Shown here: positions 38,511 through 50,257 of the stretch, piece after piece | Layout of the letters: each line of letters begins with the position of its first letter | Position numbering within the stretch: the first letter of the stretch is position 1 | Assembly: GCF_001854885.1 (NCBI RefSeq) | Contig: NZ_MDDV01000057.1 | Span: forward strand, 38,943 to 102,942 | Length of the DNA: 64,000 nt | Direction: 5' to 3' | From: Ensifer sp. LCM 4579 | Lineage (GTDB): Bacteria > Pseudomonadota > Alphaproteobacteria > Rhizobiales > Rhizobiaceae | Notes under the pieces: generated by a model | What the model saw: the letters and a program-made list of their open reading frames with translations, nothing else | Told to the model about the DNA's origin: nothing | Databases searched by the model: none | Translations under genes and position numbers: made by a program

Positions 38511-38786
38511 GGGATGCTACCGCTTTCAACCATTGCCGGACGGACGAGGCGCCCGCCGCGGCGTCAACTGCGTGTCCCCGGCCGACCGGCCGGAACGATG
38601 TGGAGAGGCAAAATGGCAGAAAAAGACCCGCGGAAGCAAGGGGTTTCGCGGCTAGTTTCCCCAGTGCAGACGCCCGCCGCCACACTGCCGCCACCCTGCG
38701 GCCTTGCCCTGTGCATTGCGGTCACTCATAAAGGGTGCGAACCGGCGATCGGAAACGATCGGGCCGGCAGGATCGGGAAGCGGCCA

Positions 38787-39716
38787 TTGGAAGAGCAGCA
38801 AGCGGGCGAGGCGGCGGAGAGGGAGAGGCAGCGCGGCTTTCGCCTGATGAACGCGACCGTTCCGGCGCGCCCGCTGGAACCGGCGCTTTATCTGGTGGCG
38901 ACGCCGATCGGCAATCTCGCCGACATCACGATTCGGGCGCTGGAGACGATCGCCGGGGCTGACCTGCTCGCCTGCGAGGATACGCGGGTGACGCGGGTGC
39001 TGCTTGACCGCTACGGCATCGTCAACCGGCCCGTGCCGTACCATGAGCACAACGCGGCCGAGGCCGGGCCGCGGCTCCTTTCGGCGCTCGCTGTGGGCAA
39101 GTCGGTGGCGCTCGTTTCCGATGCCGGCACGCCGCTCGTTTCCGATCCCGGCTACCGGCTGGCGCAGCTGGCGATCGAAGCCGGACACCGCGTCGTTCCG
39201 ATCCCGGGACCCTCCGCACCTCTTGCCGCGCTGGTCGGCTCCGGCCTTCCAAGCGACGCCTTTCTCTTTGCCGGGTTCCTGCCGGTGAAGGACAAGGCCC
39301 GCCGCGAGCGGCTGGCGGAACTTGGAGACGCACCGGCGACGCTCATCTTCTTCGAATCGCCGCACCGTATCGCCGCGACGGTCGCCGCGGCTGCCGAAGT
39401 GCTTGGGGCGGAGAGAAAGGCGGCGGTCTGCCGCGAACTGACCAAGGCCTTCGAGGAGTTTCGCCGCGGCACGCTCGGCGAGCTCAAGGTTTTCTATGAC
39501 CAGGCGGAGGGGGTGAAGGGCGAGATCGTGCTTGTGGTCGGCCCGCCCGAAGCCAAGCCCGCCCCGAACGGAGAAGCCGTCGATGCGCTCCTGCGGGAAC
39601 TTGCCCGTGCCATGCCGATGGGCAAGGCCGCGACGGAGGCCGCCCGGCGAACCGGCCTGCCGCGCAAGGCGCTCTACGACCGGCTCCTGAGCCTCAAGGA
39701 AAGCAATGAAGGCTGA
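38787..39716 (+). CDS. rsmI: 16S rRNA (cytidine1402-2'-O)-methyltransferase
   Basis: Tetrapyrrole-methylase-fold SAM enzyme that methylates C1402 in the ribosomal decoding centre. [53 protein letters not shown] and [15 protein letters not shown] are the family core. The start is uncertain: TTG at 38787 has GGGAAG upstream (309 residues), the ATG at 38847 has none (289), and an ATG at 38613 with GGAGAGG would add a 58-residue low-complexity leader. The core begins at residue 30 of the form given. The stop overlaps the YraN gene by 11 bases. Confidence 0.92.
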   Translation: MEEQQAGEAAERERQRGFRLMNATVPARPLEPALYLVATPIGNLADITIRALETIAGADLLACEDTRVTRVLLDRYGIVNRPVPYHEHNAAEAGPRLLSALAVGKSVALVSDAGTPLVSDPGYRLAQLAIEAGHRVVPIPGPSAPLAALVGSGLPSDAFLFAGFLPVKDKARRERLAELGDAPATLIFFESPHRIAATVAAAAEVLGAERKAAVCRELTKAFEEFRRGTLGELKVFYDQAEGVKGEIVLVVGPPEAKPAPNGEAVDALLRELARAMPMGKAATEAARRTGLPRKALYDRLLSLKESNEG

Positions 39717-40074
39717 GCGGCCGGACGCCCGGAAGTTGAAGGCGCTGAAGCGTGGGCTTCTTGCCGAATATCGCGCCGCGCTCTGCCTGATGCTGAAGGG
39801 CTACCGCATCGTGGCCATGCGTTATCGCACGAGGCTCGGCGAGATCGACATCATCGCCCGGCGCGGCGAACTCGTCGCTATTGTCGAGGTGAAGGCGAGG
39901 GCGACGTTCGACGGCGCGGTCTTCGCCGTCTCCGATTCCTCTCAAAGGCGGATCAGGGCTGCAAGCGATACTTGGCTTTCGAGCCAGCCCGATTTCCACC
40001 GACTGTCGGTGCGCTACGATATCGTCGCCGTCCTGCCCTGGCGCTGGCCGCGGCATTTGCCCGATGCCTTTTGA
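39706..40074 (+). CDS. YraN family (UPF0102) endonuclease-like protein
   Basis: 122-residue small nuclease-fold protein. The Holliday-junction-resolvase-like core [25 protein letters not shown] has the acid pair and the Ex[21 protein letters not shown] is the family N-terminus. It overlaps rsmI by 11 bases, the usual rsmI-yraN pairing in proteobacteria. Activity is not proven for the family. Confidence 0.92.
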   Translation: MKAERPDARKLKALKRGLLAEYRAALCLMLKGYRIVAMRYRTRLGEIDIIARRGELVAIVEVKARATFDGAVFAVSDSSQRRIRAASDTWLSSQPDFHRLSVRYDIVAVLPWRWPRHLPDAF

Positions 40075-40099
40075 CGGGCGGTTTTGACCGATTGGAAAA

Positions 40100-40139
40100 A
40101 TGTAATCGTTCCGTCACGGAAACATTACCTGCCTGTCAT
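40100..40139 (+). promoter_or_regulatory. PHO-box-like repeat upstream of ugpB
   Basis: ATGTAAT-CGTT-CCGTCAC (40100-40117) has two half-sites 11 bp apart, each agreeing with CTGTCAT in 5 of 7 bases, and an exact CTGTCAT lies 22 bp further on (40133-40139), in register. It ends 52 bases before the ugpB start. PhoB control of ugp operons is well established in other bacteria. Confidence 0.5.
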
Positions 40140-40191
40140 CGAAGGCCACTAGTCCACTGCGAACCGCAACACGGTGGAGAGGACAGGGGAA

Positions 40192-41490
40192 ATGATCAGG
40201 AAAGCTTTGCTTGCATCCGTAACGTTCGCTTTTTCCGCGACGACGTCGCTGGCCGCGACCAACATCACCTGGTGGCACGGCATGGCCGGCCGCAATGGCG
40301 AGGTGATCAACGAAGTCGCCCAGAAATTCAATGAGTCCCAGAGCGCCTGCGTGCTGACCCCGGTCAGCAAGGGCACCTATGAAGAGGCGCTCGCCTCCGG
40401 CATCGCCGCTTTCCGCTCCGGCGAGCAGCCGAACATCCTGCAGGTTTTCGATGCGGGTGCGGCGACCATCATCAACGCCAAGGGCGCCATCATCCCGGCC
40501 GAAGACCTGATCACCAAGGCCGGCTACGGCTTCGACCGCGGCGCCTTCATCGACGGCGTTCGCTATTTCTACGCCGACAGCGACGGCAAGTTCGTGGGCA
40601 TGCCGTTCAACTCCTCGGCTCCGATCATGTATATCAACGACGAGGCCCTGAAGAAGGCGGGCGTCGAGGCGCCGAAGACCTGGGAAGAATTCGAGGCCAT
40701 TGCCCCGAAGCTGAAGGATGCCGGCTACATCCCGCTCATCCAGTCTCAGCTCACCTGGCAGTTCACCGAGAACTTCTTCTCGCGCAACAACATTCAGTTC
40801 GCCACCAACAACAACGGCTATGACAGCGTCGTCGATACCAAGCTAAAGGTGACGGACCCCAAGCTCCAGATGATGTTCGAGAAGCTGAAGGCCTGGAAGG
40901 ATGAGGGCTACTTCGCCTTCTACGGCGCCGGTTGGGCCGACAACCAGAAGGTCTTCGAAGAGGGCAAGGCCGCCTTCTGGATCGGCTCTTCCGGTTCCTT
41001 CGGCGGTCTGCAGAAGACGGCCACCATGCCGTTTTCCGCGACCTTCCTGCCCTATTGGGGTTCGATCGAGGGCGCCGGCACCAACTCCTTCATCGGCGGC
41101 GCGGCACTCTTTGCCATGTCCGGCAAGTCGGATGAAGAGAACAAGTGCGTGGCAGACTTCTTCCAGTTCCTGACCTCGCCGGAGATCCAGTATTTCTATC
41201 ATAAGTCCACCGGCTATGTTGCCATCACCAAGGCGGCCCACGAGCTCGCCGAGGAGGATGGCTACTACAGGGAGAAGCCGGTCGCCGTAGTCGGCATCAA
41301 GCAGCTCCTGCTGCCGGCCGGCGAATGGTCCAAGGGCTACCGCCTCGGCTTCTATCCGCAGATCCGCGAGATCATGGAGCGCGAATATGGTCGCATCTTC
41401 GCGGGCGAAACGACCGTCAAGGATGCGCTGGAGACGATCGAGCGCGAAGGCAACGAACTGCTCGCCCGTTTCGCCAAGACGGCAGGCTGA
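40192..41490 (+). CDS. ugpB: ABC transporter periplasmic substrate-binding protein, glycerol-3-phosphate type
   Basis: 432 residues. The signal peptide (MIRKALLASVTFAFSATTSL) is cleaved near TSLAAT. The lobe begins ITWWHGMAGRNGEVINEVA, as in UgpB, with QVFDAGAATIINAKGAI and IPLIQSQLTWQF for ligand binding. It should deliver sn-glycerol 3-phosphate or a glycerophosphodiester to UgpAE; specificity is by family. AGGGGAA lies upstream of the ATG. It opens a five-gene operon. Confidence 0.93.
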   Translation: MIRKALLASVTFAFSATTSLAATNITWWHGMAGRNGEVINEVAQKFNESQSACVLTPVSKGTYEEALASGIAAFRSGEQPNILQVFDAGAATIINAKGAIIPAEDLITKAGYGFDRGAFIDGVRYFYADSDGKFVGMPFNSSAPIMYINDEALKKAGVEAPKTWEEFEAIAPKLKDAGYIPLIQSQLTWQFTENFFSRNNIQFATNNNGYDSVVDTKLKVTDPKLQMMFEKLKAWKDEGYFAFYGAGWADNQKVFEEGKAAFWIGSSGSFGGLQKTATMPFSATFLPYWGSIEGAGTNSFIGGAALFAMSGKSDEENKCVADFFQFLTSPEIQYFYHKSTGYVAITKAAHELAEEDGYYREKPVAVVGIKQLLLPAGEWSKGYRLGFYPQIREIMEREYGRIFAGETTVKDALETIEREGNELLARFAKTAG

Positions 41491-41495
41491 TTTCG

Positions 41496-42491
41496 ATGGC
41501 GGCTGAAACCGAAGGCCTCTCCGCGTCGCGCGGAGGGGCCGGCTTTGGAGGGCATCGTCTCGGTGCCCTCCGGCTCTTTGGCGGCAAGGCAAAAAGGGGC
41601 GAGACGTCCGCCAAGCGCGTGCAATTCACATCGCGCTTCCTGCCCTATCTCTTCCTGGCGCCGCAGCTCGCGATCATCTTCATCTTCTTCTATTGGCCTT
41701 CGGTGCAGGCGATTCAATCGTCCTTCTACCTCGAGGATCCCTTCGGCTTCGGCTCCACCTTCGTCGGCCTGTCGAATTACACGGACGTGCTGAAGTCCGG
41801 CGAATATCGCGGGATCGCGCGGTTCACCGCCATCTTCACCGCGCTCGTCACCTTCTTTGCGCTGTCGATCGGGCTGCTGCTCGCCGTCAAGGCGGATGGC
41901 GTCATCCGCGGCAATGCCGCCTACAAGACGCTGCTCATCTGGGTCTATGCGATCGCGCCGCCGGTCGCCGGCCTGATCGGCATGATGTTCTTCGACCAGC
42001 ATATCGGCCCCATCGTCGAAATCGCCCGCTGGTTCGGCTGGGACATCAAGGTCGGACTCGACTTCGGCGATACCGCCTTTGCGATGACCGTCGTCTCGGT
42101 CTGGAAGCAGATTCCCTACAACTTCATCTTCTTTCTCTCAGGTCTGCAGGGGATTCCGGTTTCCGTGCGCGAGGCGGCGGCGATCGATTGCCGTTCGGGG
42201 CTGCGCCGATTCTGGACGATCATCCTGCCGCTGCTGGCGCCGACCGCCTTCTTCCTGCTGATCATCAACATCACCTATGCGCTCTTCGACACCTTCGGCG
42301 TCATCGACGTCATGGTGAAGGACAAGGCCGCCAACAACCCGATCACACTCGTCTACAAGGTCTACATGGACGGTTTCCGCGGCAACGACCTCGGCGGCTC
42401 GTCGGCACAGTCGGTGATCCTCATGGTGATCGTCTTCGTACTCACCATTTTCCAGTTCCGCTTCATCGAGCGGCGCGTGCATTACAATTGA
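41496..42491 (+). CDS. ugpA: ABC transporter permease, UgpA type
   Basis: 331-residue inner-membrane permease (six TM helices), with about 45 residues of polar N-terminal extension before PYLFLAPQLAIIFIFFYW. The EAA loop is VREAAAIDCRSGLRRFWTIILP. It pairs with UgpE. It starts 5 bases after ugpB and has only a weak ribosome site, suggesting coupling. Confidence 0.94.
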   Translation: MAAETEGLSASRGGAGFGGHRLGALRLFGGKAKRGETSAKRVQFTSRFLPYLFLAPQLAIIFIFFYWPSVQAIQSSFYLEDPFGFGSTFVGLSNYTDVLKSGEYRGIARFTAIFTALVTFFALSIGLLLAVKADGVIRGNAAYKTLLIWVYAIAPPVAGLIGMMFFDQHIGPIVEIARWFGWDIKVGLDFGDTAFAMTVVSVWKQIPYNFIFFLSGLQGIPVSVREAAAIDCRSGLRRFWTIILPLLAPTAFFLLIINITYALFDTFGVIDVMVKDKAANNPITLVYKVYMDGFRGNDLGGSSAQSVILMVIVFVLTIFQFRFIERRVHYN

Positions 42492-42501
42492 GGTGGCGCC
42501 G

Positions 42502-43344
42502 ATGCATCGCACCCGGATCCTCGACCACGTCATTCTGCTGATCGGCGTCTTCATCATGGTGGCGCCTGTCGTCGTCGCCTTCATGACCTCGACGCACGAG
42601 GCGGCGGAGATCCATCGCAACGGGCTGAGCCTCAACTGGGGCGGCCATTTCGCCGAGACCTACGAGACGGTGCTGACCCGCCAAGGCGGCTTCACCGGCA
42701 AGATCACCGGCTTCAACATGGTGATGAACTCGATGATCCTCGGTCTCGGCTTCGCGGTCGGCAAGATCGTGCTCTCGATGCTCGCGGCCTACGCGATCGT
42801 CTATTTTCGCTTTCCGCTTGCGACGTTTTTCTTCTGGGTGATCTTCACGACATTGCTTCTGCCGCTCGAGGTCCGCATCCTGCCCTCCTACGAGGTGATG
42901 AACATGCTGAAGCTCACCAACACCTATACGGGGCTGATCGTGCCGCTTCTGGCATCCGCGACCGGCACGTTCTATTTCCGCCAGTTCTTCAAGTCGGTGC
43001 CGGACGAACTCCTCGAGGCGGCGCGCATCGACGGCGCCGGACCGTTCAAATTCTTCGTCGACGTGCTGGTGCCGCTCTCGCGCACCATGATGGCGGCGAT
43101 CTTCATCATCATGTTCGTCTATGGCTGGAACCAGTATCTCTGGCCGACACTGATGACGACGGATGAGGGCTTCTTCACGCTGGTGCGGGGTATAAAGCAG
43201 ATCCTGCTCGTCTGGGTCGGCTCCCAGATCCCCGACTATAATGAGGCTCTTGCGCTGGCGATCCTCGCCATGCTGCCGCCGGTGATGGTCGTGGTGATCT
43301 TCCAGCGCTGGTTCATCAAGGGGCTGACCGAGAGCGACAAATAA
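42502..43344 (+). CDS. ugpE: ABC transporter permease, UgpE type
   Basis: 280-residue permease with six TM segments, beginning [20 protein letters not shown]. The EAA loop is [24 protein letters not shown]. The ATG at 42502 is chosen, with GAGGTGG 7 bases upstream; a GTG at 42493 is an alternative. It starts 10 bases after ugpA and is followed by ugpC after 59 bases. Confidence 0.95.
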   Translation: MHRTRILDHVILLIGVFIMVAPVVVAFMTSTHEAAEIHRNGLSLNWGGHFAETYETVLTRQGGFTGKITGFNMVMNSMILGLGFAVGKIVLSMLAAYAIVYFRFPLATFFFWVIFTTLLLPLEVRILPSYEVMNMLKLTNTYTGLIVPLLASATGTFYFRQFFKSVPDELLEAARIDGAGPFKFFVDVLVPLSRTMMAAIFIIMFVYGWNQYLWPTLMTTDEGFFTLVRGIKQILLVWVGSQIPDYNEALALAILAMLPPVMVVVIFQRWFIKGLTESDK

Positions 43345-43403
43345 CAAACGAAGCGGGGCGCGGGCGCGCTCCGCATCCCCCAACGCATCAACGGAGGCAG
43401 CCT

Positions 43404-44519
43404 ATGGCGGCGATCGACATCGCAGAGGTCTCGAAAATCTACGCGGGCGGCGTCGAGGCCGTGAAGTCCGTTTCGATCGACATCGAGGACGGCGAGTTCA
43501 TCGTCCTCGTCGGTCCATCGGGCTGCGGCAAGTCCACGCTTCTGCGCATGGTCGCGGGGCTCGAGACGATCTCGAAGGGCACGGTGAAAATCGGCACGCG
43601 GGTCGTCAACGACATCGACCCCGCCGAGCGGGACATTGCCATGGTCTTTCAGAACTATGCGCTTTATCCGCACATGACCGTCTACGAGAACCTTGCCTAC
43701 GGCCTGAGGAACCGCAAGACGCCGAGGGCGGAGATTGATGCGCGTGTCGCAGAGACAGCGCGCATGCTGGAAATCGAGCCCTATCTTGATCGCAAGCCGC
43801 GCGCCCTTTCCGGCGGCCAGCGCCAGCGCGTCGCCATGGGCCGGGCGATCGTCCGCAAGCCCGCCGCCTTCCTTTTCGACGAGCCGCTGTCGAATCTCGA
43901 CGCCAAACTGCGCGTCTCCATGCGCGGCGAGATCAAGCGGCTGCAGAAGCGGCTCGGCACGACCTCGCTCTACGTCACCCATGATCAACTGGAGGCGATG
44001 ACGCTCGCCGACCGGCTGGTCGTGCTGAACGGCGGCCGGATCGAGCAGATCGGCCGGCCGCTCGACGTCTATCACGCGCCCGCCTCCACCTTCGTTGCGA
44101 GCTTCATCGGCTCGCCTGCCATGAACCTCGTCCAGGCTGTGCTGGAGGGCGGTCGATTGCGTCTCGGCACGCATGTGCTCGAACTCGGCTATGCGGCGCC
44201 GGCCGAGGGTGCGGTCACCGTCGGCCTCAGGGCCGAGGATCTGCGCCGGGCAGCGCTCGGCGAGCAGGCGTTTGTCTTCCGCGTCGACTATGTCGAGGAA
44301 CTGGGAGCGCAGCGGCTTGTCCACGGCAAGGTCGGGGAGCAGGCACTGACTGTGGCACTCGCACCGGAAGCGCCGCTTGCAGATGAGCTCACAATCACCA
44401 TATCCAGCGAACGCCTGCACTTTTTCTCGGCGGAAACCGGCAAGCGGATCCATCGCCATCCGGCCGCGGGCGTTGCGCCGGCCCGCCAGGAAACCGTCAA
44501 TCCGGAGCCCGCATTGTGA
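43404..44519 (+). CDS. ugpC: ABC transporter ATP-binding protein, UgpC type
   Basis: 371-residue importer ATPase, MalK/UgpC group. Walker [10 protein letters not shown] (residues 35-43), Q-loop [18 protein letters not shown], signature [19 protein letters not shown] (about 134) and Walker [15 protein letters not shown] are all intact. A TOBE-type regulatory domain fills the C-terminal third. ACGGAGG precedes the ATG. Confidence 0.96.
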   Translation: MAAIDIAEVSKIYAGGVEAVKSVSIDIEDGEFIVLVGPSGCGKSTLLRMVAGLETISKGTVKIGTRVVNDIDPAERDIAMVFQNYALYPHMTVYENLAYGLRNRKTPRAEIDARVAETARMLEIEPYLDRKPRALSGGQRQRVAMGRAIVRKPAAFLFDEPLSNLDAKLRVSMRGEIKRLQKRLGTTSLYVTHDQLEAMTLADRLVVLNGGRIEQIGRPLDVYHAPASTFVASFIGSPAMNLVQAVLEGGRLRLGTHVLELGYAAPAEGAVTVGLRAEDLRRAALGEQAFVFRVDYVEELGAQRLVHGKVGEQALTVALAPEAPLADELTITISSERLHFFSAETGKRIHRHPAAGVAPARQETVNPEPAL

Positions 44520-45505
44520 TCGAAGAGACCGTATCGACGCTCGCCATCCCTTCCGAGCAGAGCCGCGACGATGTTCTTCGCATGGAGCGCAGCATAGCCG
44601 CCCACGACGCGGCCATGGCAGGCATCGAAGCGATGAACAGGATCGAGATCGGCGGCGCAGCCTCGGACGGGCGGCTCGCCTTTCCGTTGTCCGTCGCGGC
44701 CTGGAACCTCGAGCGCTGTCTCTTTCCGCAAGAAAGCGCCGAACATCTAGGCGCGACTGGCGCATCGCTGGTGATGCTATCCGAAATGGACAACGGCATG
44801 GCCCGCACGGGTCAGCGCCACACGACGGCCGAAGTCGCGGCGACGCTCGGCATGCAATATGCCTATGGAGTCGAGTTCGTCGAACTAGGCCTCGGGGCCG
44901 CCAGCGAGCGTGAATTCTGCCGGGACGATTTCAACGAGAAGGGTTTCCATGGCAACGCGCTGCTGGCGTCGAACCAGCTTCGCCGGCCCTTCATGATTCG
45001 ACTCTGGGGTGAGCGTCTCTGGTACATGGACGGCGGCGAGCAGCCGCGCCTCGGCGAGCGCATCGCCGTCGGCGCCGTCGTCGAAACCGAGGCAGGCCCC
45101 TTCGTCGCCGTCTCCACCCATCTCGAAAGCGCAACGACCGCCGCCTATCGCGAGCGGCAGGTGAAGGAACTGATCGATCGGTTGGATGCGGCCTTTCCGG
45201 CGCTTCCCATCCTGATCGGCGGCGATCTCAACACCGGCAACCATATCGGCGGCAATTTCGAGGCCGAGGGGCTTTTCGCGATGAGCGCTGCGCGCGGCTT
45301 CAGCCGCCATGGTGGCCCTATCGACCAGATGACGACGCGGCCGAGCCTGATCACGCGCTGGCCGGAGCGGGCAATGAAGCTCGACTGGTTTCTGGCCCGG
45401 GGTCTGAGGATCGGCGAAAGCCGCATCATCCCCTCGCTCGATGCATCCGGCCGTCCGCTGTCCGACCACGATCTCATCGCCTGCGTCGTCGAGGCTTTCG
45501 AATAA
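44516..45505 (+). CDS. Endonuclease/exonuclease/phosphatase family protein in the ugp operon
   Basis: 329-residue EEP-fold phosphoesterase. Motifs: [10 protein letters not shown] (metal glutamate), [29 protein letters not shown] (about residue 236) and [10 protein letters not shown] (about 315). No signal peptide is seen, so it should be cytosolic. It starts with GTG overlapping the ugpC stop (GTGA), so it is coupled to the transporter. E. coli ugp operons end with UgpQ, a GDPD-family phosphodiesterase; here an unrelated phosphoesterase holds that place. Hydrolysis of an imported glycerophosphodiester or phosphoester is my inference. Confidence 0.9.
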   Translation: MIEETVSTLAIPSEQSRDDVLRMERSIAAHDAAMAGIEAMNRIEIGGAASDGRLAFPLSVAAWNLERCLFPQESAEHLGATGASLVMLSEMDNGMARTGQRHTTAEVAATLGMQYAYGVEFVELGLGAASEREFCRDDFNEKGFHGNALLASNQLRRPFMIRLWGERLWYMDGGEQPRLGERIAVGAVVETEAGPFVAVSTHLESATTAAYRERQVKELIDRLDAAFPALPILIGGDLNTGNHIGGNFEAEGLFAMSAARGFSRHGGPIDQMTTRPSLITRWPERAMKLDWFLARGLRIGESRIIPSLDASGRPLSDHDLIACVVEAFE

Positions 45506-45577
45506 TCTGCCGCCTCCTTGCCTGAGCGCCTTGCGCATTCTACATGTTGCGGGCTTGTGTCACATCGGGAGCACGGC

Positions 45578-45606
45578 CGCCGCAGCACGTTGAATTGCTG
45601 TATGAT
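45578..45606. repeat. Partial RIME-like fragment, copy 7
   Basis: GCCGCAGCACGTTGAATTGC resembles the AGCA...TTGAATTGCT segment of the composites, but the long GCGCGTCT palindrome is missing. It lies in the 162-base gap between the EEP gene and gshB. Confidence 0.45.
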
Positions 45607-45667
45607 TTCCTCCGCAGTGATCCCGTAACAGGGGCGATGCGGCTAGGGTCCAACCAGGAACGGTAAG

Positions 45668-46615
45668 ATGGCAAGAATCGTCAATGTCGGGGTCCAGATG
45701 GACCATGTCTCGGGCATCACCATTGCGGGCGATTCGACCTTTGCGATGAGTATCGAGGCGCAAACCCGCGGCCATCGACTGTTCCACTACACGCCCGACC
45801 GGCTGTCGCTTCGCGACGGAAAGGTCTATGCGACGGCGCAACAGATGACGCTGCGCGACGTGAAGGGCGATCACTTCACGCTCGGCGAGCCCGAGCGGAT
45901 CGATCTTTCGGACATGGACGTCATCCTGCTTCGCCAGGATCCGCCCTTCGACATGGCCTATATCACCTCGACGCATCTGCTTGAACGCCTGCATCCGAAG
46001 ACGCTCGTCGTCAACGATCCGGCCTGGGTGCGCAATTCGCCGGAGAAGATCTTCGTTACCGAATTTCCTGATCTGATGCCGAAGACGCTGATCACCCGCG
46101 ACCCCGGAGAGATTGCCCGCTTCCGCCAGGAGATGGGCGACATCATCCTGAAGCCCCTCTATGGCAATGGCGGTGCCGGCGTCTTCCATTCCGCGCGCGA
46201 CGACCGCAATCTCTCCTCGCTGCTCGAAATGTTCGGGCAGATGTTCCGCGAGCCCTTCATCGCCCAGGAATACCTGCCGGCCGTGAGAAAGGGCGACAAG
46301 CGCATCCTGCTCGTTGATGGCGAGCCTGTCGGCGCCATCAACCGCGTTCCGGCCGAGCACGATGCCCGCTCGAACATGCATGTCGGCGGCCGCGCCGAGG
46401 CGACGGAGCTTACGGCACGCGAGCGGGAAATTTGCGCCCGCATCGGCCCGGCGCTCAAGGAGCGTGGCTTCCTCTTCGTCGGCATCGACGTGATCGGCGA
46501 CTACATGACCGAGATCAACGTCACCTCGCCGACGGGAATCCGCGAGGTAAAGCGCTTCGGAGGGGCCGATGTCGCAAGCCTGCTCTGGGACGCGATCGAG
46601 AAGAAGCGGCGCTGA
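45668..46615 (+). CDS. gshB: Glutathione synthase
   Basis: 315-residue ATP-grasp enzyme joining gamma-glutamylcysteine and glycine. [53 protein letters not shown] (ATP loop), [18 protein letters not shown] and [19 protein letters not shown] match the family. Full length. It fits with the several glutathione transferases in the window. Confidence 0.98.
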   Translation: MARIVNVGVQMDHVSGITIAGDSTFAMSIEAQTRGHRLFHYTPDRLSLRDGKVYATAQQMTLRDVKGDHFTLGEPERIDLSDMDVILLRQDPPFDMAYITSTHLLERLHPKTLVVNDPAWVRNSPEKIFVTEFPDLMPKTLITRDPGEIARFRQEMGDIILKPLYGNGGAGVFHSARDDRNLSSLLEMFGQMFREPFIAQEYLPAVRKGDKRILLVDGEPVGAINRVPAEHDARSNMHVGGRAEATELTAREREICARIGPALKERGFLFVGIDVIGDYMTEINVTSPTGIREVKRFGGADVASLLWDAIEKKRR

Positions 46616-46773
46616 TCGCGCCCGAGCGGGTCGCGTCGCTCGGGGCCTGCTCCTATGGCTTTTCATAGATCTGTTCTATTATTGTTCTTGTTTTTGAGCG
46701 TGTGCCGTGCAAGATTGATGCGGGTACCGGCGCCGGTTGTAGCGGTGGAAGCGCGCTGGACAAAGGGGGCATC

Positions 46774-48306
46774 ATGGTCGCACGGGTCAGCACGGTGGCA
46801 TTCCAGGGGATCGAGGGCGTTCCGGTCGACGTTCAGGTAATGATCGCTCCGGGAAAGGTCGGCATGCAGATCGTCGGCCTGCCGGACAAGGCCGTTGCCG
46901 AAAGCCGCGAGCGCGTGCAGGCGGCGCTTCACGCATCCGGCCTGGCGCTGCCGGCCAAGCGGGTCACCGTGAATCTGGCGCCGGCCGACCTGCCGAAGGA
47001 GGGCAGTCACTTCGACCTCGCCATCGCGCTCGGCCTGATGGCGGCGCTCGGAGCGGTGCCGGCGGACGCGCTTTCCGGCTATGTCGTCATCGGCGAACTC
47101 AACCTCGACGGCACGATTGCGCCCGTTGCCGGCGCGCTGCCGGCGGCAATCGGCGCCAATGCGCTAGGCAAGGGGCTGATCTGCCCTGCCGAAAGTGGAC
47201 CCGAAGCGGCCTGGGCGGGATCGGAGATCGACATCCTGGCGCCGCGGAGCCTGATCGCGATCGCCAACCATTTCAGAGGCACGCAGGTCATCTCCCGTCC
47301 GGAACCCTCGGTGCGAGCGACCGCCGCCAATCTGCCGGATCTCGCCGACATCAAGGGTCAGGAAAGCGCCAAGCGGGCGCTGGAGGTGGCGGCCGCCGGC
47401 AACCACAATCTCTTGATGGTCGGCCCGCCCGGCTCCGGCAAGTCGATGCTGGCGGCGCGCCTTGCCTCCATCCTGCCGCCGCTGTCGCCGGCCGAACTGC
47501 TCGAAGTCTCGATGATCCATTCGATCGCCGGGCAGTTGCCGGGCGGCAAGCTCTCCGACCGGCGGCCGTTCCGCGCGCCGCACCACTCGGCCACCATGGC
47601 GGCGCTGATTGGCGGCGGGATCAGGGCGAAGCCCGGCGAGGCGTCGCTCGCCCATCACGGCGTGCTGTTCCTCGACGAATTTCCGGAGTTTCCGCCGCAG
47701 GTGCTCGACGCGCTGCGCCAGCCGCTCGAAACCGCCGAATGCGTGATTGCCCGCGCCAACCACCGCGTCAGCTATCCGGCGGCGATCCAGCTCGTCGCTG
47801 CCATGAATCCCTGCCGCTGCGGCATGGCCGGCGAGCCCGGACATACATGCGCCCGCGGTCCGCGCTGCATGGCCGATTACCAGGCGCGGATATCCGGACC
47901 GCTGATGGACCGCATCGACATCCGCATCGATGTGCCCGCCGTCAGCGCTGCCGACCTCATCCGCCCGGTGACGGCCGAGGCGAGCGCCGACGTCGCCAGG
48001 CGCGTTGCCCGCGCCCGTGAATTGCAGAGGGAGCGCTTCATCACCCTCGGCCATCCGCAGCTGACGAGCAATGCCCGTGCATCGACGGCGATGATCGAGA
48101 AGGTCGCCGAGCCGGATACAGCGGGCTTGCAACTTCTGCGGGATGCGGCGGAAAAGATGAAGTTTTCGGCGCGCGGCTACCATCGCGTTCTGAAGGTCGC
48201 ACGCACGCTTGCCGATCTCGACGGGGCGCCAAGGGTTGGCCGTATCCACCTCGCCGAGGCGATCTCCTATCGCGTTGTCGGCGAGCGGTTGCCGGTGGCG
48301 GCTTAG
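46774..48306 (+). CDS. comM: YifB/ComM family AAA+ ATPase (magnesium chelatase-like)
   Basis: 510 residues. The N-terminal ChlI-like/Lon-S5-fold domain (VARVSTVAFQGIEGVPVDVQ, ESRERVQAALHASGLALPAK) leads to an AAA+ module: Walker A GPPGSGKSMLAARL (about 215), ISGPLMDRIDIRIDVP and the ILPPLSPAEL region. A four-cysteine loop (CRCGMAGEPGHTCARGPRC) and a C-terminal helical lid follow. ComM is a branch-migration helicase in natural transformation; in rhizobia the role is unproven. AAAGGGGG precedes the ATG. Confidence 0.94.
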   Translation: MVARVSTVAFQGIEGVPVDVQVMIAPGKVGMQIVGLPDKAVAESRERVQAALHASGLALPAKRVTVNLAPADLPKEGSHFDLAIALGLMAALGAVPADALSGYVVIGELNLDGTIAPVAGALPAAIGANALGKGLICPAESGPEAAWAGSEIDILAPRSLIAIANHFRGTQVISRPEPSVRATAANLPDLADIKGQESAKRALEVAAAGNHNLLMVGPPGSGKSMLAARLASILPPLSPAELLEVSMIHSIAGQLPGGKLSDRRPFRAPHHSATMAALIGGGIRAKPGEASLAHHGVLFLDEFPEFPPQVLDALRQPLETAECVIARANHRVSYPAAIQLVAAMNPCRCGMAGEPGHTCARGPRCMADYQARISGPLMDRIDIRIDVPAVSAADLIRPVTAEASADVARRVARARELQRERFITLGHPQLTSNARASTAMIEKVAEPDTAGLQLLRDAAEKMKFSARGYHRVLKVARTLADLDGAPRVGRIHLAEAISYRVVGERLPVAA

Positions 48307-48404
48307 CGCTGCCGCCGGTATGGGCGACCGGCGCGGCGCATTACGATGCGCTCGCGTTCGATGAGACGTGGTACCGCCCGCGGGCATGACAGGGTCGCAC
48401 AAAT

Positions 48405-49056
48405 TTAGGAGTATGGCGTCAGGTGTTCCAACGCGCGGGCTAGTCCGGCCGTCGGACTACTTATCGGTTCCGGAGCATTTCTTACCAGTTCGGCTGCGCC
48501 GGCCATCGATGCCTGAGCCAAGGCGACCATTGACGCCCCGTCGTCATAAGCGGCATGCGAGGCCATCGCGATAGCTGACAGATAGCCCTCGCGATCTCCT
48601 GCCTTGAACAAGGCCCAAGCGTGCGGAACAAGACGAACCTCGACGGCAACACTCGTTCCTCTCGCCGCCTGGGCGAAGATGTGTTCTGTCGGCAGTAGAG
48701 TTGTTTCAACCGCACAGAGTACGACAATCTTTCCGCCGCTCTTGACCGCCTTCTCCGCCAGTGCTCCGTCCACTCTCAGTATAGGCACAGAAGCGATTCT
48801 GCCCGCTGCAACGACAGCCGGTCCTAATGTTGAGCAAGTCAGAACAACCGCATCGGCATGGTGCGAAAGCTCGAGCAAGACTGAACTCGCCCGCTCCTCG
48901 ATATCAGACGTAAGACATCCCCGCATGTTCGGCCGCCCAAAGGAGATCTGCTCGAACTTCATGCTGAAGAACACCGAGGGGTATTCCGAGCTTCTGCCCA
49001 GCTTCTTCAAAGACCGCAATGTTACTTTCGGCAGTGTGTAAGCAGGCAATCTTCAT
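48405..49056 (-). pseudogene. Aspartate/glutamate racemase family gene with a frameshift
   Basis: Begins MKIACLHTAESNIAVFEEA at 49056 and continues to LLWAAEHAG; there the frame changes near 48905-48930 and the rest reads CLTSDIEERASSVLLELS, VVLTCSTLGPAVVAAG (the cysteine of the racemase family) and LRVDGALAEKAVKSGGKIV to the end. Total span 652 bases, one off a multiple of three. The usual length is about 215-240 residues, so a single indel explains the break. It could be a sequencing error; if real the gene is inactive. GGAAGTT is the only upstream ribosome site. Confidence 0.8.
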
Positions 49057-49288
49057 AGAGTAACTTCCGTGAGTTGCGCCGATCCACAAAGTGCCATTTA
49101 AAGCGGCCCCTTGCTTCTGATTTTCTCCAACACCGCAAAACTGAACTTTTTCCGGCGATCGCGTCCACCAAACCCACTGCAGACCTCTCCGCCAGGAGAG
49201 CCGTCTGCAAAGACCTGTTGCGAGCGGCTTTGGGTCCACACAGCCGGGAGGCAATTCCACATGACAGTGAAGCGAGGGACTTCCCGCG

Positions 49289-50257
<969 letters not shown>

